A program made the position numbers and the translations under genes. The notes beneath the pieces were generated by a model. That model was not told where the DNA came from. It saw only the letters and a program-made list of their open reading frames with translations, and did no database searches. Positions 32,449 to 42,765 of a stretch of DNA of 64,000 nt are shown here, piece by piece. Every line of letters starts with the position of its first letter. Within the stretch, counting starts at the first letter, position 1. The stretch spans positions 2,609,524 through 2,673,523 of the forward strand of contig KQ964245.1 of NCBI GenBank assembly GCA_001566295.1. The letters are read 5' to 3'. Source of the DNA: Microdochium bolleyi (Eukaryota; Ascomycota; Sordariomycetes; Xylariales; Microdochiaceae).

Positions 32449-35090
32449 CTAATGTGTGCTGACCTTCCCGTTTCTGCCCGGAACTTGGCGTAGTGGAAGG
32501 TCCCAGTGTCTGGTGTTTCCATGGGCGACTTGGGCACCGCTCTTGTCCCCAGCTTGGTAGGGAGATGGGAGCGCCTTGTTCCGATCTTGGCTGGGTGGCC
32601 GGTTCTCCTCAGACGCAGCAGTGGGCTGGTGGTGTTGTCTGTATGCATGGCCTTCGTTCTCGTTGTAGGACGGCCACTTCCGGCGTGGACCTTGTCCTCT
32701 TGACTTCGCTGCTGTCTTGCCTGCCTTTCGATGCGCCGCTGCAACTTTCTCCCGGTTTTCGAGGGTTTCGGAAGCCACTTGTGCCTCATGGTCCAGATCA
32801 ATGACAAGATCAGTCTCAACCGCTTGTTCTAACTCGACGAGGGCGTCGAACTCGTGCTTGTCCAAGTTGGTTTGGTTCGGTATCAAGTCATCCCAGCCCA
32901 GCTTCTGAAGGACGCACGAGGTGAGGTGCTGGTAGCGAAAATGGGTGCTCGCCAGATCACCGAGGTCCACGTTTTCCACGCCTGCCACACCTTGAACCTC
33001 CTGCAAACCAGCCACGCCGTAGTCGAAGTTCGTGCCGCGTGACAGAAATCCTAGGAGGTAGTCTCGGTGGGAGTAGGCGTTGGCCAGCCGACCTGTGACC
33101 ACACTGCGCATGGCAGCCCAGACTCGAGTTTCAGTCGGAACTGGGGCACCCATGAGAACAACGTTGTCGACCAGTCCGAAGGCTCGCTTCTCAGCAAGAA
33201 CCATCAAGCACGAGTAAATGACGCGGGCGCCAAGACTGAATCCGACCAGTGCGACTCCTCGATCACCTTGTAGTCTATTCATAAGAGTCTCGGCGAGTAT
33301 CTGTCCTGCCTTCTCCGCTCGGACTAAGCCAACTGTCCAAGGATTTTCGATGATCTTGCTGATCTTGATGAGACTTTCAGGCCACAATGACCCTCGCAGA
33401 CACGCAAACACTGTCAATTGGGTAATGTCAGTTCATAATGATTTTGCGATGCTCGCTGTATGGGATAGTGAGTAGCGTACCGTCCTTGGAGATGCTGTCC
33501 TTGCGCGCAAGCCCCCACGCCTTGCTGCGCATGACTGTCTCTAGCGCCAGACCCATCTTGGAGAGGGCGTCGGTCTCCCATTGCAGGGTGTAGTTCTCAT
33601 TGCGATCACCGAGAACTCTCCATGGTCTGGCAAAGGGGGTAGGTACATCCGTGATCCACCCTGAGACAACAAAACAAGCTCGAAGTCGTCGATTCTGGGC
33701 AGGGACATCCTTTGCATCGAGGAGTTCCCAATCAGAGCTGCCGCGTAAGGATATCAAGCTGAATTCTTGGATGTCCTTGGCGAGGGCGTCCATGGCCTTG
33801 CCGCCCACTCGACCTCCATACAGGCCGAAGATGGTCCCGACAGTGATAGTGCTTTCGTTCACATTTCCAAGGAGAGCAGCTGCGGTGCTGGGTGGGATTC
33901 GTGCCTTGCCGTGGAACATACTTCCAATCCCTTGCCTTGCAAGGCTTGGAACAAGAGTCGCAGTCGCACCGGTGTAGGTCGTGGGCAACCGATCTAGGTT
34001 GCTAGCTCTTAATCGTCGGACTTGCTTAGTGCTGTCCTCCAGGCGCCTCTGAGTGATCTCCTCTGTCGGGATATTCTCAATAGTCTCTGCCAGTCCTGCG
34101 GCGATTCTGATTTCATCATCGTGAAGGACACTTTTGGGGACATTGAGGGCAGCTGCCAAGTTTTCCAGGAGTTCTTTCGAGTATGAAGCATACTGCTCGA
34201 GGCCGAGAACCAACAGCAGCATGCAATGAAGAATGAGCCCGCGCTTGTACTGGCCCAAATTTGAGAGGGCTGGATAGGCGGCTCCGAGCGTGTAGTCCAG
34301 CAGCTCATTGGGCGTATCGTTTGCAATCTCTGTGCCCCTACCGTCTGATTTGGGTCAGCCTAGAGGTGCGGCTGGCTGGCCACACATGGTGAACAGACAT
34401 GTGGACAGCCATGGGTGACGATGAAGTGAATCCAGAGTGAGATCAAGCGCGAATCCCTCTTGGCAGTCATGCTGGTGAAGAGTTTGTGCACTTACTGGGG
34501 TTTTGTGAGGGTCGTGGCTTTGCAAAACCTCCAGGACGTCGTGCAGAGATGCTGGTTCCGGGATCTCCTGGAGTACCACCTTGGCGAACAGTAATATCCT
34601 GGATACGTCTTTCCACACCGGCTTTAAACTTGTTAAAGTAGTTCAGAAGATCCTTCTGCAGCTCGCTGACTGAGTCGACCAGCAGTTCGTGTTGTGATTT
34701 GCCGTACATGGAAGTCGCCTCCACGAGTGTCTGAGGCAGGAGTATTGGTTGGTCCGCCGGTTCCCCGGGAGCAGCTCTATCATGTGCTTTCTGGTGCTTG
34801 TCGCTACGAGGATTGGGGATCGAGAAGCACATTGCCGGCGGTGGCAGGATCCCAGCAGTATTGTCCTTGGCACCTTGACCAAGCTGCTCAAAGGTCTGCC
34901 GGAGCTGTGTCTCTACGCCCTCAAGGATTGCGCTGACCAGAGAGCTGAGGTGTACGAGTTGTTCCGAGCTCAGCACGGTGGTGAAATCGAGCTCGATCCG
35001 CCTGATGGCAGGGGCTTTGTTGGTGGTGCGTGCCATGGTCTCGATGCCTTCATCGGCGGAGGAGTCACAAGGTGAAGTTGTAGAAGACAT
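32449..35090 (-). CDS. DUF726/TMCO4-family alpha/beta hydrolase, membrane-associated
   Basis: Three exons (35090..34496, 34344..33481, 33410..32449) encode 806 aa. Phases join cleanly at NPN-GRGTE and KD-VFACL. The N-terminal third has a helical section (HLSSLVSAILEGVETQL and LLNYFNKFKAGVERRIQDI). The middle has hydrophobic or amphipathic segments (LILHCMLLLVLGLEQYASYS and TITVGTIFGLYGGRVGGKAM) typical of DUF726. The C-terminal hydrolase part has the nucleophile elbow GFSLG (543-547) within VALVGFSLGARVIYSCL, then NVVLMGAPVP and the YSHRDYLLGFL motif. The family includes human TMCO4 and yeast YFL034W-like proteins; a lipase role is suspected but not shown. The start is uncertain: the frame is open to an ATG at 35249. 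The C-terminal tail is basic, Gln/Pro-rich and probably disordered. Confidence 0.82.
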
Positions 35091-37928
35091 GGTGGTGGGC
35101 TGCGGCCTTGCCGCGGTTTTGACTTGCTCAATGTTCTCAGGTTGCCTGAGGAAAGAAGCACCGTGACCGCGCACTTGCTTGGGAAGCAGCGCAGAGGTGT
35201 TTGCGGAAGCAGCAAAGGCAAACTGAAAGCCGGATGAGCCTTCAAACAATGCTTTCTTCCTTTGGAATAATGACCATGAAGAAGCAAGCCAAAGCTGCCC
35301 AGGGCCTCTTTATATGCATGTCATGGGTGGCACAGGATCGATGTTCACAGGGCTATGTCGCGGATCACCGTCTGACGAGAGCCGACTCGCTGTCCGGTGG
35401 TGACACAGAGAACCCTCCAAAGTATAATCCAAAGATTCTCCAGGGTGTAACGCCAGAGAAGAGCTGCAAGATGACATTGCTGAACCGTGCATGCTGCTTA
35501 TGTTGGTGAGTGGCAGCGTTCACGAGTTTTGAATGGTTACTGACTTTGTCAATTGTTATGTACAGAGCCCCGATCACAGTACTTACAGTGTGCATCGTCA
35601 ATCTCGACGGGCATCGCCGGATCATTATCTTGTGCTGGCCCAAAGGCACTATTTGACCTTGACCCTGGAAAGCACCCGGGAATGAGGTTATCGCGGGCTG
35701 GATGTCGGCATGTATATTTACCGTTCAAGTGATAGCTGACCAGCACCGTTGCAGACGATGCACGCAAGCCATCATTAAGATCAATAGCTGTAGTTGTGGC
35801 AATATCCCCCCAAAGATTGTCGCAGTATCACATGTCGCACAGGGCAGCACACATGTGCTGTGCTTGTGCTGCAATCCTTGTGATACTTGCGCCCGGAGTA
35901 ACGAAAGCACGGAATCGGAACAATATACAAACGCGGGAGCACAGTCCACATCGTTCGCTGTTGTTGTCCCATGTAACGAGCGGGAGTCTGACGAGGAGGT
36001 CCTAGGCGTTTGAACCTGAAGAAAAACCTGATCGTCTGTCAAGTAGAGCCACCTACATGGCTACGTTGCCCATTCGTGAGTGGATTGCTGCACTGGTCAA
36101 CTTCAACAAGCACAGGGCAGCCCTCAGCATCAAGAATCTCCAAGTTGCATCGCGAATCTAGTTCGAGTCCAAAAGTATCCCACGTCGGCAGACAGGTGTG
36201 ACAAGCAGGCCAAACAGAAAGTCGGCACATAGTTGGCCGAAAAGTAGGCCGGCAAGTAGACCGAAGACTGATTAAGTAAGCCATTGCATAGAGAAACAAC
36301 AGATACGTTGACGGCAGGTCTTATAGGTCCTGTTTTGTAGATGAGTTGAAGTACTCAAAGTTTCCGCTCTTCCGTTCCAGCTCTCGCCGTCGTCGTTCGC
36401 AACGCCATCGCTGGTGGAGCTGAAGTTGCATCGATTGAACGAAGGCGCGAGCCCATCACACAAGTTGTACAATAGCAAGAAACGCACTAATTGGCTACTC
36501 CTCTTACGTTGAGTCCCGCGTGCTGGTCTCGCTAACGCGATCGAGCACTTGTAGGCGACGGCGCCTAGTTAGATTGCCATCGTGTGAGCGAGGACCCGCG
36601 AATCAGTCGCGGATCAGCCACAACCTTAGGTAGGGTGCACATGTAAGTTGCGACTGTGTATGCGTAGAGAGTCTGAACCGCATGTGTACCTACCTAGGTA
36701 GACAGGCACCTATAGGTAGGTGCATTCATGGTTCGGATGGTGATTACTTGTCGTAGGATGTGGAAAAACAGCGCAAGGTATACCGCGAGATATTGTAAGT
36801 CTGGAGGATGATGAAGATGGGAGTATCAAGGCATGCAGTGGAGCAGACGGCATCATGCCTCAGTGAGGGAAAGTGTCTCGAGCTGCAGGGGCTTCTCGGG
36901 GAGCAGGGGCTCGGCTCTGGCCGCCGGGTGTCGCTGTCGAACATGATGCATTGCGACATGGAACCAGGAGATCAAATTCGAAGGTTACGATCGTCGACGA
37001 TCAGCCCGGTCCAAAGTGCATGCCCCAGACCTGGTGGGTCCCTGGAGCGAACATCATTCGCGCCATGCCTTGGCCTACCGAACGCCGCCGTTCCACGATT
37101 GCCATCCCCTGAGACCCCTCTTTGTCCCATCTCCGTGGCCGCCTCCAGGTCGAAGCTGCCCTCATTCGAAGCTGCTACAAACACTTGCGCACCTCTTTGA
37201 AGCCACGACCTCCTGCCTACCCTCAATCACGCATGTAACGAAACGACACGTCAGCGCGCCCGCGGATGACTGCGCTACTGACAGGTTCACGAACGATACG
37301 AGCTCCTCCGCCGACAGGATTGCAATTACACTTCGATATACCACGCTCCGCCATTACAATACCAGCTCTGTTTGTCCAGCCTTTCTGAAGCAAGTGGCAC
37401 ATCAACTCTACAGTGCCGCGCTCTTGGTGCCACAGGCCGACGATCGCCACACAGCAGACGTCCAGTGATCCCACATCGACACGCAGCAGCTCTTTGCTGG
37501 GCTTCGTCTTGCCTATTCTGAGCGGACTCCCACCACTGTATTGTACACTTCGAGCGCGGATTCACTGCCACCACAACTTCTTATTGCGTCGGCCATACCG
37601 CAAATCGTGCATCCCAGCACGCTGGGGCAGCCCGGCCAACGCTCTCCAGGCGGAAAGTGCTGCGATCTGGAGTTGCCAACATCCCCAGGATCCATTCTGT
37701 ACGGGACCATAAGATTTTGGAGCGGCAACTTGCTGGAACACGACACACAATTGCTTTGCCCGCAAAGGCCGCGATGCCAGCTGCGTTCCTCGCACTTGGT
37801 CGTATCCTATACGCCAGCTTCTAGTGGTCCTGCGGTCTGTGGGAGATTATGCCCTGTCAACCGCTCCGTTGCTAGGGACAATTTTTGCTTGCTAGAGTAA
37901 TAAGCGCGCTGGGCTGCCCAAAGCCGCG
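35091..37928. other. Intergenic region with palindromic TAGGTA motifs
   Basis: These 2.8 kb separate divergent genes (the DUF726 gene on the minus strand and the RasGEF on the plus strand). Short open frames exist but have no coding character I trust. Around 36628-36725 several CCTAGGTA/TAGGTAGG words cluster, including two perfect inverted repeats annotated separately. The 37.0-37.9 kb part is probably the RasGEF promoter and 5' leader. Confidence 0.5.
36690..36723. repeat. Paired inverted repeats of the TACCTAGGTA type
   Basis: CTACCTAGGTAG (36690-36701) is a perfect 12-bp palindrome. Five bases later GCACCTATAGGTAGGTGC (36706-36723) is an inverted repeat with 7-bp arms and a 4-bp centre. 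Both use the TAGGTA word, which is common between genes in many Sordariomycetes. Confidence 0.75.
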
Positions 37929-40670
37929 ATGGAGGACATCAATATAGCCGTGATCGGCGCCAATGGCGTGGGCAAATCCCATTTCATTCAGAGAGCACTG
38001 TCTCTACCCCGGATTCCAGGACCGCATCCTACGACGGCTCGCGTTCAGATCGACAATGTACCGTTCGCAGTCACGCTGTCTGAGCTGGATCTTGAATACT
38101 TCGACGTCGATCCGGACAGTCAGATCAAGTGGCCGAAGCAAATCGGAGGGAGCATAATGCCACGGGTTGACGGAGTTTTGCTTTTATTTGATGTGACAAA
38201 TCGGGAGAGCATTGTTGAGCTGCCGCAAACTCTGAGTAAGTTTTACAGACGTAGAGTGACACGAGCTGCCCGTATTGCGACAGTCAAGCGCCTCTTGATT
38301 CACTACTGACACTTCGCCCTGCACAGGTGCGCTCGTCAACTCATCCTTGACGACGGTCCTCGTGGCTACCAAATGTGATGAACCAGAAGACGAGAGGGAG
38401 ATGGAAATCGAGTCTGTCGCAGCTTCCTGCCCAAGCTGTCTCGTCACTATCAAGACGTCCTCGAGCAAGCCGGATAGTGCGCGGATGGCTCTTTTCACGT
38501 TGTTGAGGGCCCTATCAAACGGGCGTCACGGTATGTTCACGTGCTCACCACCACAGTGCAAGGCAAGCTGGAGCTCTTCTTGCTGATCACAACGAATAGA
38601 GTCTGATGTCACAGAACTCACTGGTGGACAGCGGCGGCGTGCCGCTTCAGCCGCACACTTAGATGCCCCTATCGAAGCAGTTAATAACCGCCCGCTCAGC
38701 CAGCACAGCAAGCACAGCCGGGCCAGCTCTGATATGTCTCTTCTTAAAGGCATACCGTTGCCTTCAGGGATGGACTACCGCAATCTCTCAAAGTCTCCTC
38801 GCGTTGAGTACCTGGTGTCACAATCCTCTAATCAGTCAACGGAAAGCGTCGACGAGGTCACAGCGCCCTCGGTCTCTCACATGCTGCGTTCACCTGGAGT
38901 AAGGCTCGACAGCACTCGTCACAACAACTCTTTCCTGGACGTCGAAGACTCCGATGCCGACTCTCTTCGTCGGTACTCCGACGACGTTCCAATGCTCCCG
39001 CGGAATGATGACATGGTGTTCAATCAGCCAGTGAAAAAGACCGGTGTCAGCTTTGATGAACTGGTCGACAGGCTTATAGCGCCAAAGTTCTCCCGGGCAG
39101 ACAGCAATTTCATGGACGTGTTTCACTGTCTATACCGCAAATTTTCTACCCCAAACAAGCTCTTCTCGGCGATCCTTTCTAGATTGGATCGAGCCAAGGA
39201 CGACAGGACTGTCCATTACCTCACCAAAGTCTCAAATCAACTGAGGATCATTGAGGTCGTGGCCAAGTGGGTAGCGGCATATCCTGGCGACTTCGCGCGG
39301 CCAAGAATGAGGAGGAGCCTGGAAGAGTTCATAAGGCACCTCTCTACGGAGCCAATATTCGCCGCCGCCGCACAGCAAATGCGGCGGACACTGAGTCAGA
39401 GCGTACTAGAGGACGACGAAACGGGCTGGCAGCCATCGAATGATGGCGACGAAGCCTACGTCAGCTCCGAGCCTGCTCACGGCATGTACGTGGCGGACGG
39501 CATGAGCTCGCTGTCCGTCGACGAAGGCGTGGAGCGCCGGCCGTCGGGCAGCTCGTCCTTGTACACGGACGGCGATAACACCGGCAAGAACCAACACTTC
39601 CAGTTTCACACCCCTGAAGATTACGAGCGAGAAGCCATGACGATGGAGCCGACCTATCACCTCCCGCTCACAAAATTCCGCTACCACATGCTGATGGAGA
39701 TCTCCGATGATGACATCGCGGACGAGCTGACCAAGATTGACTGGGTCATGTTCTCCTCGATCCGCATCCGCGATCTGGTGAGGCATGTAAGCTTATCTAC
39801 AGAGCAAAAGGCCAAGTGCAAGAGTGCCCGCAACGTGAACCGCATGATCGCGCACTTCAACCACATCGCTCAGTGGGTGTCGAACCTGATCCTCATGAGG
39901 GACAAGGCGAAGCACAGGGCGCAGATGCTCGAGAAGTTCATGAACATTGCACTCAAGCTGCGCCAGCTCAATAATTACAACAGCCTGGCAGCCATCATCG
40001 CGGGCATCAACGGTGCAGCGGTCCACCGCCTCGTGCAGACGCGCCAGCTCGTCTCGGAGGCTGTACAGAAGCGCTTCGCGCGACTGATCCTCCTGATGGG
40101 TAGTCAGAAGAGCTATTTCGCGTATCGGTTGGCCTGGGAGAACTCACCCTTGCCCCGCATTCCGTTCATGCCCCTGCATCGGGGCGACCTCGTGTCGGCC
40201 GAGGTTGGCAGCATGACGTTCGTCGGGCCGCATGGTGATCGGATCAACTGGAAGAAGTTTGAGGTCCTGGGTGAGGTGTTGCTCCCAATAATGAAGAGTC
40301 AGGGCTGTCCGTACCCGAGTCTTACCAAGCATGACACTGCGCGGGAGCTCATCCTGGAGTGCCTGATGCCGACGGACGAAGACGTAAGTTTGGCGCCTGT
40401 TAGAGATCCATGGTGCACCACACAGATCGCTAACATGAACCCGGCTGCAGGAGATCTACCAGCGCAGCGTACAGGTCGAGAGCTCCGCCGGGGCAGCGCT
40501 CGACTCGTCAAAGAAGAAGTTTCCTTGGTTCGCCAAGTAAGTTGGGCTAGACGCACGACGCAATTCTTCCCAAACTTCTTTTCCTTTGGCCTTCGTGACC
40601 TGCCAAGGGAGCGGGCTAATGAAGACGTGTTTTCGTGCACAGCGGCCCGTCCTTATCCTGGGCAACGTGA
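37929..40670 (+). CDS. RasGEF with N-terminal degenerate small-GTPase domain
   Basis: Five exons (37929..38235, 38327..38530, 38600..40383, 40451..40536, 40643..40670) encode 802 aa. Residues 1 to about 165 resemble a Ras-like GTPase. P-loop GANGVGKS sits at 10-17, a G4-like TKCD at 117-120 and a G5-like TSSSK at 146-150, but the DxxG/Gln catalytic region is not recognisable (LEYFDVDPDSQ). A Ser/Asp-rich linker leads to RasGEF_N (about 320-430: SFDELVDRLIAPKF, LYRKFSTPNKLFSAIL) and a Cdc25-type RasGEF domain (about 530-770: NRMIAHFNHIAQWVSNLI, LRQLNNYNSLAAIIAGING). It should load GTP on Ras or Rap-type GTPases. If the last intron (GTAAGT at 40537) is not spliced, the protein ends at 40540 after PWFAK; if spliced it ends GPSLSWAT. 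Confidence 0.87.
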
Positions 40671-42765
40671 CGAGCTGAAGACGATACGCCTGCCACTGGG
40701 ACAATCAGTCATTCAAGGGTGCCGTCTGGAGCGGATGTGCACCTTCATCAAACACGCCCACTCATTCTACGCGCAATCGACTACCACAAGAAGAGAGCAG
40801 CAATGCTACGATGCATATGAAACACTTCTATCGCGGGGAGCATACCAAACCATCGACTTCTCCGGCCATGTTCACCTTATGCCTCACCACCTTCTGCATA
40901 TATCCATCCGTTAGTATAGACTTGTCAATGAGAGCGATACCGTCCCGGCTATTTTGTAACAGAAGAGCGCTGTGAAGATCCGCTCACCCGCAATGCAAGC
41001 TGTCAGAACGCAAGGCGACGTTTGATTTCAGAGCATTGCGGATTGAAACACAGCCTTGAAGAGACTGCCGACTAGCTCGCTCCCGCTCCAGCGCGAATGT
41101 CATGAAGTGTAAATTGTAGAATTGGACGGAAGTTGCAACGACAGGCCTCGATTGCTCCGATATATACTGCGTAGGTCTGTGGGCCTTTCTTGAGCATGTC
41201 AAGCTGACATGGTATGGCTGGTGAGTGTGCCTGAATGCTGCTCGGGCTACCCACGCTGGGAAAGCAAAAGGCCAATGGCTGACTTTGGACGAAAAGGTCC
41301 GCAAGAATGGTTGACCACTGGCAGCCACAGTAAGGTACCCTAGCGGACACCAAAACACACGCGTTTGCGCCTAGCGTCTCTGATATGCAGCAGCAGAACT
41401 TCAGGTGAGAATGACAACAAGCTCAAGCCAGCAGGGGTACGAGACGACTGGTCTAGACCGCGACTGCAGTTGCAGTTGTGATAGGTATTGTAGAGGCTAA
41501 TTTACCTATCTGAAGACTAGGCGGTGGAGCGGTCAGGATCCTTGACTCTAGAGGGGTGTGCAAATGGCTTGGGGACCGCCCTTCCAAGGTGAGACGACGG
41601 AGTTGGCTGTCGTGGGTGGCTGGCGCCGATGGCACCATTGCACTGAGCAGGGTACGGTTCTGAGATACGACGGCAAGGACAGGCCCTAGATTGCCGGCTG
41701 CTGCTGCATTACCCCTGGTCCAGGCTGCAGCGTGTCCTGTTGTTGACGAGACGAGATTGGCATGGATGGGAAAATTCCGAATCTTGAATGGTGGGTGGCC
41801 CGGATCGTGATGGAGGACCTCCGGAGGCTGAGAAGCGTCCGGACCAGACCCACAGGCATTGTCTCGACGTAATGACGTATGGGCGGGGCAGGAACACCGT
41901 TGTTGCTGGGAGCGGAAACAGCACAATACAGGGGAGGGGAGGGAAAGTGCATGCGGCTCGGTGGGCGGGCGGTCAAACACCTCAATTGTTTGGACCAAGT
42001 GGTCCTGGCCTGCAGGATGCAAGTGGACGGCCACCACCACGACGGCAGAGGGTGTCGACCACGAGTCAAGCGAGGCAAGGGGCGAATACCCTGTGCACGC
42101 CCGGCTGTCAAAATGGCGAAGCTCGATTACAGGCCGATAGCTTTGAGGAAGGCTTCCGACGGGTAGGAGGGGGAGGGGAACGGCGAGGGGCAGCCGCAGA
42201 CGAGCCGGCGTCGCCTACTGATGGCAGTCTGCAGTCTGCAGTGGCGCGCTTTCGGCTTGCCATGTTGGACCAGGATCGGCGCGGGTTCCTGGCTGCTCAC
42301 TGATCAAATGCTCAAACCTTTTGCCAACTCGTGCGTGCTGGCCGGGCTGGCGTGAGCTTGGCGGTGTCGTCCCGGGTGCAGACGGCGCCATTCCAGCCCA
42401 TGCCGGAACGAGCCATGGCGCCCGCCGCGCCCATGTCGGCCCCTCTGCGCTGCGCTGACAATATGCTCCGTACCTGACGCACTGCACTGCACGGCACTGC
42501 ACCATCTTTGGCGATTGGCGTGCGACACGGCGATCTCCCAGCACACCTTCTTCCTGCTGAGCCGGCCTGTCGAATTCCACCCTCGCCGGACATAGTCGTG
42601 TCTTTGCCCACGTCTATCCTCCCTTCCTCCTCGTTGCCATACCCTGCTGGCTCTTCTTCCTGATCACCCAGGCTCGACTTCCACGCACGGTTCGACAGCT
42701 TGTTACCCCGCGAGCCTCATCACTGGGGATTCTCCGCACGCCCCCACGCTCGCCGATCCGCCGCC
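40671..42765. other. Intergenic region upstream of the GH63-like gene
   Basis: These 2.1 kb lie between two plus-strand genes. Frames at 41453-42040 (minus) and 41788-42303 (plus) overlap each other and are Pro/Arg/Gly-rich by composition. Nothing convincing is present. Pyrimidine-rich sequence at 42590-42665 is typical of a promoter or 5' leader. Confidence 0.55.

Noticed and set aside
41453..42303. Overlapping 195-aa (minus) and 171-aa (plus) frames
   Set aside because: No similarity, opposite-strand overlap and compositional origin.
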